Below, piece by piece: positions 1-5,250 of a stretch of 5,250 nt of DNA. A program made the translations under genes and the position numbers. Source of the stretch: Verrucomicrobiota bacterium (GTDB taxonomy: Bacteria > Verrucomicrobiota > Verrucomicrobiia > Opitutales > UBA953). The notes below the pieces were generated by a model. The model was not told the DNA's origin. It made no database searches and saw nothing but the letters and a program-made list of their open reading frames with translations. Position 1 is the first letter of the stretch; each line of letters begins with the position of its first letter. Location: NCBI GenBank assembly GCA_005798925.1, contig SYID01000213.1:1-5250 (forward strand), given 5' to 3'.

Positions 1-72
1 CCCGCGCAGGACAGTGGCAGCGTCACGCGCGCGCTGGGCGCAGGCAAGGATCTCGGTGCGGTCGTCGGACAT
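1..72 (-). CDS. 5' end of a gene leaving the window, product uncertain
   Basis: Reading leftward from an ATG at 72-70, 24 open codons reach the edge of the window, starting MSDDRTEILACAQRARDAA. G+C by codon position is about 75, 58 and 83%, the pattern expected of real coding sequence in this genome. The Ala/Arg-rich amphipathic start resembles the first helix of gamma-glutamyl phosphate reductase (ProA) and of other aldehyde dehydrogenase-like enzymes, but 24 residues are too few to assign a function. It has the same orientation as hisN, starting 116 bp beyond the hisN stop, so co-transcription is possible. No convincing Shine-Dalgarno sequence precedes the ATG. The frame is also open upstream of this ATG, so the true start could lie earlier, or this could be the frameshifted continuation of the reading frame at 181-92. 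Confidence 0.45.
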   Translation of the reverse strand, partial: MSDDRTEILACAQRARDAATVLRG

Positions 73-91
73 GGACTCAGGGTACGCCGAC

Positions 92-181
92 CTACAGCGG
101 CGAGACGCCGCCCGCGGCGAGGAGGCCGAGGAACGCCCGCCGCGTCGGCCTGGCTCCGGGCGTGGCGGACGGGAGGGCCAT
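92..181 (-). CDS. Small reading frame with twin-arginine (Tat) signal, 29 aa; possible remnant
   Basis: An ATG 7 nt past the hisN stop opens 29 codons ending in TAG. The peptide contains PTRRAFLGLLAAGGVSPL, that is a polar N-region, the twin-arginine motif T-R-R-A-F-L (residues 13-18), and a hydrophobic stretch with small residues. This matches the S/T-R-R-x-F-L-K consensus of Tat export signals. Third codon positions are G or C in 28 of 29 codons, against about 76% and 72% at positions one and two, which favours real coding use. There is no mature domain: the frame stops right after the hydrophobic core. It may be a truncated or frameshifted exported protein, a very small Tat-dependent peptide, or chance in GC-rich DNA. 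No Shine-Dalgarno sequence is visible; the tight spacing suggests coupling to hisN. Confidence 0.3.
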   Translation of the reverse strand: MALPSATPGARPTRRAFLGLLAAGGVSPL

Positions 182-188
182 GGCCGCG

Positions 189-962
189 TCAGTCGGCCAA
201 GGTCCGCATGACCTCGGCGTGCAACCCCGGCGCGGCCGCGATGATGTTGCCGGCCCGGACGGGGTCGCCGCCGTCCCAGGCGGTGACCTTCGCGCCGGCG
301 CCGCGCAGGACGGGCAGCACGGGGACGAGGTCCCACGGGTTCATGACCGGATCCGCGACGACGTGCGCCCGCCCGGCCGCGACGAGGAGATGGCCGTAGC
401 CGTCGCCCCATGTGCGCACGTGCGCGACGCTGTCGGCGAGCCGATGCCAGCGCGCGCCGCGGTGCAGGCGGCGGACGTTGTCGAGGTCGGTCGAGACGAC
501 CACGGCGTCCTTCAAGGCGGCCTCGGCGACGCGCACGGGCCGGCCGTTGAGCTCGCAGACGCGGTTGTCGCCGACGATCCGCTCGCCCAGCACGGGCTGG
601 TCGATGAGGCCGAGCGCCGGCTCGCCTTCGTGCCGCAGGCCGATCAGGGTGACATAAAGCGGGACGCGCGAAAGGAACGACTTGGTGCCGTCGATGGGAT
701 CGAGCACCCAGCAGAACTCGGCGTCGACGTTCTCGGGGCCGAACTCCTCGCCGAGGATGCCGTGGTCGGGATAGGCCGCCCGGATGGCCGCGCGCATGCG
801 GCGCTCGGCTTCCTTGTCCGCCACGGTCACGGGCGTGCCGTCGGACTTGAACTCGACCTCGGTCTCGACGCGGGCATGCGCCGGAAGCAGGACCTCGCGG
901 GCGAGGTCGGCGAGCCGGCCGGCGAAGGCCTTGAGCTCCTGCTGGCGCGCTGCCGGTAACAT
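189..962 (-). CDS. hisN: Histidinol-phosphatase, inositol monophosphatase family (HisN-type)
   Basis: A 257-residue protein of the usual length for the Mg2+-dependent inositol monophosphatase fold. Motifs seen in order are KSDGTPVTVADKEAE (39-53), the acidic GEEFG (71-75), the metal-binding DPIDGTKSF (88-96), RTWGDGYGH (183-191), and NPWD (208-211), whose Asp is the third metal ligand. The DGTKSF...PLYVTLIGL and RTWGDGYG segments are typical of the HisN branch, which hydrolyses L-histidinol phosphate to L-histidinol in the penultimate stage of histidine synthesis, rather than of SuhB or CysQ proteins. All catalytic residues appear intact and a cytoplasmic location is expected. The ATG at 962 is chosen because homology begins directly after it; the frame stays open far upstream only as a shadow of the opposite gene. 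No other his gene is in view. Activity on other sugar phosphates cannot be excluded. Confidence 0.85.
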   Translation of the reverse strand: MLPAARQQELKAFAGRLADLAREVLLPAHARVETEVEFKSDGTPVTVADKEAERRMRAAIRAAYPDHGILGEEFGPENVDAEFCWVLDPIDGTKSFLSRVPLYVTLIGLRHEGEPALGLIDQPVLGERIVGDNRVCELNGRPVRVAEAALKDAVVVSTDLDNVRRLHRGARWHRLADSVAHVRTWGDGYGHLLVAAGRAHVVADPVMNPWDLVPVLPVLRGAGAKVTAWDGGDPVRAGNIIAAAPGLHAEVMRTLAD

Positions 963-1002
963 GCCCCACAGGTAAGCCCGCCCGGCCTCCGCTCCAAGCG
1001 AA

Positions 1003-1019
1003 AAGCCCCGCGCGGGCTT
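1003..1019 (-). promoter_or_regulatory. Hairpin in the divergent intergenic gap, terminator-like on the minus strand
   Basis: AAGCCC at 1003-1008 pairs perfectly with GGGCTT at 1014-1019 across a 5-nt loop. Read on the minus strand, the stem is followed by TTTTCGCTT, a short U-tract. It sits 41 nt upstream of the hisN start in the 90-bp gap between the divergent genes. It could stop antisense transcription coming out of the propeller gene, act as an attenuator in the hisN leader, or have no function. I see no clear -35/-10 pair for either gene in this gap. Confidence 0.3.
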
Positions 1020-1052
1020 GAACGCCGCCCGCCGGACCGCGAGACTGCCGTC

Positions 1053-2429
1053 ATGCGCCCCGCCCTCCGGACCCTCGCCGGCCTGCTGCTCGCCGCGACG
1101 GCCGTCGCGGCGGAGCCCTGCCGGATCGAGATCGTGGAACGCGGTGACGGCCGGCCCGTGCCGGGGGTCGAACTCCGCACGACGCACGGCGTGCGCCTCG
1201 TCTCCGACAACGCCGGCCTGATCGCCTGCGACCTGCCCGAGCTGATGGGCCGCGCGACCTGGTTCGCGGTCCACGGCCATGGGTACGACGTGCCGGCGGA
1301 CGGCTTCGGCTACCGCGGCGTGCGGCTCACGCCCGCGCCGGGCGCGACGGCCCGCGTCGAAGTCGACCGGTCGATCGTCGCGCGCCGGCTGGGCCGGCTC
1401 ACGGGCGCGGGACTCTTCGCCGAAGCGCAGAAGCTGGGCGAACAGCTCGACTGGCGGGAGAGCGGCGTGTTCGGCGCGGACAGCGTGGTGACCGCGGAGT
1501 TCGGCGGCCGGCTGCACTGGTTCTGGGGCGACACCAACCTCGCGCATCACCCGCTCGGCATCTTCGGCGTCTCCGCCGCGACGACCGAAGGCTTCTCGCC
1601 GCCGGCGCGGCCGCCGCTGCGGCCGCCTTACGCCTACTTCACGAGAACCGACGCCGGCAGCGGCGAGCTCCGCCCGGTCGGCGTGGCCGAAGTGCCGGGC
1701 GAAGGCCCGACCTGGCTCTGGGGCGCGGTGACGCTGCCCGACGCGCGCGGCGAGCCGCACCTGGTGGCCGCCGCGGTCAAGGTGAAGGGCCGGATGGAGG
1801 CTTACCGCTGGGACTTGGTGGAGTGGGACGCGGCCGCGAGCCGCTTCCGCCCCCTGTCGACGGTCTGGACCCGCTCCGCGCAGAGCCCGACACCGCCCTT
1901 GCTGCCCGAGGGCCACGCGACGCCCTGGACCGATCCGGACGGGCGCAAGTGGATGCTCTTCGGCGAGACCTTCCCGAAGCTGCGCGTGCCGGCCACCTAC
2001 GAGGCCTGGCGCGACCCTTCGCGATGGGAGCCGGTCGACCCGCCCGCCGGCGCGACGACCCGCGAAGGCCGCCTGATCAAGGCCCACCGCGGCCACGTCG
2101 CCTGGCACCCATGGAGCCGACGCTGGTGGGCGGTCTTCACCGAACATGGCGGGGCCTCTTCGTTCCTCGGCGAGGTCTGGCTGGCGTCGGCGTCCGGGCC
2201 GTTCGGTCCGTGGACCGACGCGCGGAAGGTGGCCTCGCACGACAGGATGTCGTTCTACAACCCCGTGTTGCATCCCGAATTCTTCCGCGCCGATTCCCCG
2301 ATGATCTGCTTCGAGGGCACCTACGTGACCACTTTCTCCGGCAACGCGCAGCCGACGCCGCGCTGGGATTACAACCAGGTGCTGTATCAGGTCGACCTCT
2401 CCGCGCCGCCGTTCGCGCCCGGCAGGTGA
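1053..2429 (+). CDS. Exported protein with regulatory-like beta-sandwich and probable five-bladed beta-propeller (GH43/GH32-like fold), function unknown
   Basis: A 458-residue protein. Residues 1-20 form a Sec signal peptide (basic start, LAGLLLAATAVAA core, likely cleaved near AA|EP), so it is exported. Residues about 24-105 (IEIVERGDGRPVPGVELRTT, SDNAGLIACDLPEL, GHGY) look like a carboxypeptidase-regulatory-type beta-sandwich. Residues about 138-458 contain aromatic repeats typical of propeller blades: LHWFWGDTN (155-162), TWLWGAVTLPD (220-230), KWMLFGETF (299-307), HVAWHPWSRRWWAVFTEHGG (348-367), EVWLASASGPFGPWTDA (374-390), FYNPVLHPEFF (401-411) and FEGTYVTTFSGN (420-431). The LASASGPFGPW element recalls GH43-like glycosidases, but I cannot identify a complete catalytic acid set, so enzymatic activity is not claimed. 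The protein belongs to a group annotated as hypothetical in Planctomycetota and Verrucomicrobiota, as far as I recall. It is divergent from hisN and lies 44 bp before the DUF2071 gene. No strong ribosome-binding site is visible. Confidence 0.8.
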   Translation: MRPALRTLAGLLLAATAVAAEPCRIEIVERGDGRPVPGVELRTTHGVRLVSDNAGLIACDLPELMGRATWFAVHGHGYDVPADGFGYRGVRLTPAPGATARVEVDRSIVARRLGRLTGAGLFAEAQKLGEQLDWRESGVFGADSVVTAEFGGRLHWFWGDTNLAHHPLGIFGVSAATTEGFSPPARPPLRPPYAYFTRTDAGSGELRPVGVAEVPGEGPTWLWGAVTLPDARGEPHLVAAAVKVKGRMEAYRWDLVEWDAAASRFRPLSTVWTRSAQSPTPPLLPEGHATPWTDPDGRKWMLFGETFPKLRVPATYEAWRDPSRWEPVDPPAGATTREGRLIKAHRGHVAWHPWSRRWWAVFTEHGGASSFLGEVWLASASGPFGPWTDARKVASHDRMSFYNPVLHPEFFRADSPMICFEGTYVTTFSGNAQPTPRWDYNQVLYQVDLSAPPFAPGR

Positions 2430-2473
2430 GCCGACTGCTTGACGCGGACGGCGCGGCACGGGATGGTGTGCCG

Positions 2474-3211
2474 ATGGAAGCCGACCGCCGCCTGCTCGCC
2501 GCCCGCCTCCGGCCCGACCGCCGGCCGGTGCTGCGCCAGCGCTGGGACCAGCTCTTCTTCCTGCATTGGAGATGCGATCCGGCCGAGGTCGCCAGGCTCC
2601 TGCCGCCCGGGCTGACGCCCGACCTCTTCGCCAGCGAGGCCTACCTCGGGGTGGTGGGCTTCCGGATGCGCGACCTGCGCCCCGCCGGCCTCCCTGCGGT
2701 CCCCTGGCTCTCCCACTTCAACGAACTCAACGTGCGCGTCTACGTGCGCGACGCCGCCGGCGAACCGGGCGTGTGGTTCCTTTCGCTCGACTGCGACCGC
2801 GGCCCGGCCGTGCGCATCGCGCAGGCGTTCTTCGGCCTCCCCTATCGCCACGCCGCGGTGACCCACCGGGCCTTCGGCGACCGCTGGACGATGGACTGCC
2901 AGCGCGAAGGCTTCGCGCACGCCGCCCGCTACGCCTGGAAGGCGATCACGCCGCCGGCGCCCGCCGAGCCGGGCACGCGCCTGTTCCACCTCGCCGAGCG
3001 CTACAACTTCTTCTCCGTCCGCGGCGGCCGGCTGCTGCGCGGCCAGGTCCACCACGCGCCCTATCAGCTGAGCCTCGCGCAGCTGACGGCATGGAGCGAG
3101 CAACCCGTGGAATGGGACGGCTTCCCGATCGCGGGCCGCGCCCCCGACCACGCCCACTGCTGCGCCGGCGTCGACGTCGAGGCCTTCGGCCTCGTGCCCG
3201 CCCATGCGTAG
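2474..3211 (+). CDS. DUF2071 (YqjF-like) family protein
   Basis: A 245-residue protein with the hallmarks of DUF2071, a family of unknown function with structural similarity to acetoacetate decarboxylase. Visible motifs are LFFLHWRCDPAEVARLLPPG (27-46), AYLGVVGFRMRDLRP (56-70), HFNELNVRVYVRD (81-93), PGVWFLSLDCDRG (98-110), AQAFFGLPYRHA (116-127), FHLAERYNFFS (171-181), HHAPYQL (193-199) and the C-terminal HCCAGVDVEAFGL (228-240). Length and ends fit the family. No signal peptide or membrane segment is present, so it is probably cytoplasmic. The ATG at 2474 is preferred because it precedes the usual N-terminal RLxARxRP segment. An in-frame GTG at 2426 overlaps the preceding stop (GTGA) and would add 16 residues through translational coupling. 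The 3' end overlaps the next gene by 8 bp. The family's substrate is unknown and none is proposed here. Confidence 0.85.
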   Translation: MEADRRLLAARLRPDRRPVLRQRWDQLFFLHWRCDPAEVARLLPPGLTPDLFASEAYLGVVGFRMRDLRPAGLPAVPWLSHFNELNVRVYVRDAAGEPGVWFLSLDCDRGPAVRIAQAFFGLPYRHAAVTHRAFGDRWTMDCQREGFAHAARYAWKAITPPAPAEPGTRLFHLAERYNFFSVRGGRLLRGQVHHAPYQLSLAQLTAWSEQPVEWDGFPIAGRAPDHAHCCAGVDVEAFGLVPAHA

Positions 3212-3854
3212 GCCCCTCCGCGATTATCGGCACGTGGTGTGGGACTGGAACGGCACCCTGCTCGACGATACCTGGCTGTGCTGCGCGTCGCTCAACCGGC
3301 TGCTGGCCGAGGACGGCCACCCGCCCGTCGATCCCGTGCGCTACCGCGAGATCTTCCAGTTCCCCGTGATCAAGGTCTACCAGGCCATCGGCTTCACGCC
3401 GGACGAGGCGTCGTTCCGCGCGATGTCCGTCCGCTTCATGGCGGCCTACGAGGCCCGCAAGACGGAATGCCGGCTGCATGACCACGCCGAGACGCTCCTC
3501 GCGCGCCTCAGCGCCGCCGGGATGACGCATTCGGTGCTTTCGGCCTACGAACGCGGGCTGCTCGGCGCCACGCTCGCCCATTACGGGCTCGACCGCCGGT
3601 TCCGGAAGGCGTGCGGCGGCGACGACATCCACGCCGGCAGCAAGGAGGAGCGCGCCCGCCGCCATCTGGCCGACCTGGGCGTGGCGCCCGCCGACGTGCT
3701 CTACGTCGGCGACACGTCCCACGACGCCGAAGCCGCCGCGGCCATGGGCGCGGACTGCGTCCTGGCCGCCCATGGCCATCAGCATCGCGCCCGGCTCGAA
3801 GGCCTGGGCCCGCGGGTGGTCGGCGGCTTCGCGGAACTCCTCGCGGAACTCTAG
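3204..3854 (+). CDS. HAD-superfamily hydrolase (phosphoglycolate phosphatase-like), DWNGT variant
   Basis: A 216-residue haloacid dehalogenase-type protein with an alpha-helical cap between motifs I and II. Motif I is VVWDWNGTLLDD with nucleophile Asp14. Motif II Ser113 lies in HSVLSA, motif III Lys147 in GSKEER, and motif IV acids Asp170 and Asp174 in YVGDTSHDAEAAAAMG. Layout and size match phosphoglycolate phosphatase and similar small-molecule phosphatases (subfamily I). The Asp normally found two residues after the nucleophile, the general acid/base in phosphatases, is Asn16 here, so either catalysis is altered or the protein belongs to a distinct branch. The C-terminal part (CVLAAHGHQHRARL) is typical of the fold. 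It starts inside the end of the DUF2071 gene, implying coupled translation, and has no Shine-Dalgarno sequence. The natural substrate cannot be told from sequence. Confidence 0.85.
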   Translation: MRRPLRDYRHVVWDWNGTLLDDTWLCCASLNRLLAEDGHPPVDPVRYREIFQFPVIKVYQAIGFTPDEASFRAMSVRFMAAYEARKTECRLHDHAETLLARLSAAGMTHSVLSAYERGLLGATLAHYGLDRRFRKACGGDDIHAGSKEERARRHLADLGVAPADVLYVGDTSHDAEAAAAMGADCVLAAHGHQHRARLEGLGPRVVGGFAELLAEL

Positions 3855-3869
3855 GCAACAAAGCCTCGG

Positions 3870-3904
3870 GGGGCGGGTCGAATTATTCACCGCCCCTGCG
3901 TTTT
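3870..3904 (+). terminator. Candidate Rho-independent terminator after the HAD gene
   Basis: GGGGCGG at 3870-3876 pairs with CCGCCCC at 3890-3896 across a 13-nt A+T-rich loop, and a G-U pair (3869/3897) can extend the stem to 8 pairs. TTTT follows at 3901-3904 after TGCG. It begins 16 nt past the HAD stop, the right place to end the plus-strand cluster before acs. The T-tract is short and displaced, so termination may be weak. Confidence 0.5.
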
Positions 3905-3906
3905 GG

Positions 3907-3937
3907 TTGCCCTCCCGCGACCCGTCGGGTTCATATT
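3907..3937 (+). promoter_or_regulatory. Weak candidate promoter for acs
   Basis: TTGCCC (3907-3912) could serve as a -35 element and CATATT (3932-3937) as a -10 element with a 19-bp spacer, longer than the 17-bp optimum. This is the most A+T-rich stretch directly before acs and follows a probable terminator, so a promoter is expected nearby. Transcription would start near 3944, leaving only about 10 nt before the ATG at 3954 but about 136 nt before the one at 4080. The match to consensus is poor. Confidence 0.2.
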
Positions 3938-3943
3938 CCCGAC
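3924..3943. repeat. Perfect inverted repeat upstream of acs, operator or leader hairpin
   Basis: GTCGGG at 3924-3929 and CCCGAC at 3938-3943 are exact reverse complements separated by the 8-nt TTCATATT. The left arm also belongs to an overlapping near-palindrome, ACCCGTCGGGT (3920-3930). The repeat brackets the best -10 candidate and ends 10 nt before the ATG at 3954. It could be a dimeric regulator site or an RNA hairpin; chance is possible in GC-rich DNA. Confidence 0.35.
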
Positions 3944-3953
3944 CCCGCCCCCT

Positions 3954-5250
3954 ATGCCCCTTTTCGCGGAATCACCCGCCCTCCAGCCTGACATCACGGA
4001 CTCCCCCTGGCTCGTCCTCGCGCTCGCCATCCTGGTGGCTTTCTCCATCTACCTGATCCTTCGCTCCAAACGTAAAACCATGGCCCACACCCCCCAGAAC
4101 TCCGACGCCCACGAAGAGATCGACGACGTCAAGAAGGCCAGCGCCGAAGGCTTCGGCTCCAACGAGCAGGTGTTCCCGCCCAGCGCCGCGTTCGTCGCCA
4201 AGGCCCGCGTCAAGGGCATGGACGGCTACCACGCGCTTTATAAGCGCTCGATCCAGGACCCGGACGGCTTCTGGGCCGACGAGGCCAAGGAGCTCGCCTG
4301 GTTCCAGCCGTGGTCGAAGGTGGTCGACGAATCCAGGAAGCCGTTCTTCCGCTGGTTCGTCGACGGCAAGACCAACGTCGCCTACAACTGCCTCGACGCG
4401 CAGGTCGCCAAGGGCCTCGGCGACAAGGTCGCGATCGTGTACGAAGGCGAGCCCACCGCCGACGGCAAGGCCGTCGAGGTCCGCCGCCTCACCTACCGCC
4501 AGCTGCTCTCCGAAGTCAGCCGCTTCGCCAACGTGCTCAAGGGCCTGGGCCTGAAACGCGGCGACACGGTCGCGATCTACATGCCGATGGTCCCCGAACT
4601 CGCGATGGCCGTCCTGGCCTGCGCCCGCCTCGGCATCGTCCACTCGGTCGTCTTCGGCGGCTTCTCCGCCGAGTCCATCCGCGACCGCGTCAACGACGCG
4701 AAGTCGAAGGCGGTCATCACGATGGACGGCGGCTACCGCCGCGGCAAGTTCCTGCCGCTCAAGCAGACGGTCGACGAAGGCGTGAAGGACTGCCCGTCCT
4801 GCGCCCACGTGCTCGTCCTCCAGCGCCACCCGGGCAAGCCCGACGCGGGCTGCGCCATGCAGGCCGGCCGCGACGTCTGGTACCACGAAGCCGCCGCCCA
4901 GGTCACCGACCAGTGCGAGGCGGTCCAACAGGAGGCCAACGAGATGCTCTTCCTGCTCTACACTTCCGGCTCCACCGGCAAGCCCACGGGCATCATGCAC
5001 AGCGTGGGCGGCTACATGGTCCACGCCTACGCGACCAACAAGTACGTCTTCGACCTCCGCGGCGACGACCTCTTCTGGTGCACGGCCGACGTGGGCTGGG
5101 TCACGGGACACACCTACGTGGTCTACGGGCCGCTCCTCAACGGCTCCTCGGTCCTGATGTACGAAGGCGCGCCCGACGCGCCCGACTTCGGGCGCTTCTG
5201 GAAGATCATCCAGGACCACAAGGTCACGGTGTTCTACACCGCCCCGACCG
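3954..5250 (+). CDS. acsA: Acetyl-CoA synthetase (AMP-forming), 3' truncated by the window, with predicted N-terminal membrane anchor
   Basis: The protein activates acetate with ATP and CoA through acetyl-adenylate. From 4080 it aligns along its length with family members: FQPWSKVVDES, NVAYNCLDAQV, GDTVAIYMPMVPELAMAVLA, ARLGIVHSVVFGGFSAESI, the CoA-side GGYRRGKFLPLK, the nucleotide loop YTSGSTGKPTG, WCTADVGWVTGHTYVVYGP, and FYTAPT at the edge. About 390 of roughly 650 residues are present; the C-terminal domain with the regulatory acetylated Lys lies outside. The usual start corresponds to ATG 4080, but an in-frame ATG at 3954 adds 42 codons with no stop: an acidic N-region, the helix WLVLALAILVAFSIYLIL (19-36) and RSKRK (37-41). 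Codon-position G+C of this extension (about 60, 43, 79%) is coding-like. The P-loop Lys is Thr (codon 4986-4988). Identity as Acs is very secure; the choice of start is moderate. Confidence 0.9.
   Translation, partial: MPLFAESPALQPDITDSPWLVLALAILVAFSIYLILRSKRKTMAHTPQNSDAHEEIDDVKKASAEGFGSNEQVFPPSAAFVAKARVKGMDGYHALYKRSIQDPDGFWADEAKELAWFQPWSKVVDESRKPFFRWFVDGKTNVAYNCLDAQVAKGLGDKVAIVYEGEPTADGKAVEVRRLTYRQLLSEVSRFANVLKGLGLKRGDTVAIYMPMVPELAMAVLACARLGIVHSVVFGGFSAESIRDRVNDAKSKAVITMDGGYRRGKFLPLKQTVDEGVKDCPSCAHVLVLQRHPGKPDAGCAMQAGRDVWYHEAAAQVTDQCEAVQQEANEMLFLLYTSGSTGKPTGIMHSVGGYMVHAYATNKYVFDLRGDDLFWCTADVGWVTGHTYVVYGPLLNGSSVLMYEGAPDAPDFGRFWKIIQDHKVTVFYTAPT

Noticed and set aside
162..959. A 265-codon plus-strand frame opposite hisN
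   Set aside because: It is antisense to intact HisN motifs and lacks any recognisable domain.
189..2459. A single 756-codon minus-strand frame covering hisN and the region opposite the propeller gene
   Set aside because: Only the last 257 codons show family homology. The upstream part is low-complexity Arg/Ala/Gly-rich sequence opposite a well-supported plus-strand gene, a usual shadow in GC-rich DNA.
1823..2473. Long upstream extension of the DUF2071 frame to an ATG at 1823
   Set aside because: This part is an out-of-frame Arg/Ala/Pro-rich reading of the propeller gene. DUF2071 homology starts near 2474, and only the GTG at 2426 is a credible alternative.
2387..3205. A 272-codon minus-strand frame opposite the DUF2071 gene
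   Set aside because: It has no domain signature and is explained as the antisense shadow of a conserved gene.
3972..5219. A 415-codon minus-strand frame opposite acs
   Set aside because: It is rich in Val/Asp/Gly/Ala with no recognisable domain and is fully antisense to a conserved enzyme; it arises from G/C third positions of acs.
1..5250. CRISPR arrays, tRNAs, mobile elements or phage genes
   Set aside because: I saw no repeated spacer pattern, cloverleaf, terminal repeats or transposase/integrase motifs on either strand.

Overview
The window is about 70% G+C DNA, densely packed with genes, and strongly biased to G or C at third codon positions. Nothing in it fixes the phylum. The secreted propeller-like protein, the DWNGT-type HAD protein and the lack of Shine-Dalgarno sequences remind me of Verrucomicrobiota (Opitutae-like) or Planctomycetota, but this is a low-confidence impression. 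I see no rRNA, tRNA, CRISPR array, insertion sequence or prophage gene.

Layout. On the minus strand at the left lie a histidinol-phosphatase-type inositol monophosphatase family gene (962 down to 189), a 29-codon reading frame with a textbook twin-arginine signal (181 down to 92), and the first 24 codons of another gene that leaves the window (72 down to 1). A 90-bp gap holding a small GC-rich hairpin separates these from a plus-strand cluster. The cluster encodes an exported protein with a probable beta-propeller (1053-2429), a DUF2071 protein (2474-3211) and a HAD-family hydrolase (3204-3854). The three genes are close or overlapping and are probably co-transcribed.

A 99-bp gap (3855-3953) follows, with a terminator-like hairpin and then a second inverted repeat. 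Next comes the acetyl-CoA synthetase gene, which runs off the right edge with roughly 390 residues of its core present. The frame stays open upstream of the expected start (4080) to an ATG at 3954. The extra 42 codons encode one hydrophobic helix followed by RSKRK, which would anchor the enzyme in the membrane facing the cytoplasm.

The genes do not form one obvious pathway. HisN serves histidine synthesis and Acs serves acetate activation. The propeller protein, DUF2071 and HAD proteins have no known shared role. The points most worth checking are the predicted membrane anchor on Acs, the Lys-to-Thr change in its phosphate-binding loop, the DxN nucleophile motif of the HAD protein, and the orphan twin-arginine leader after hisN.
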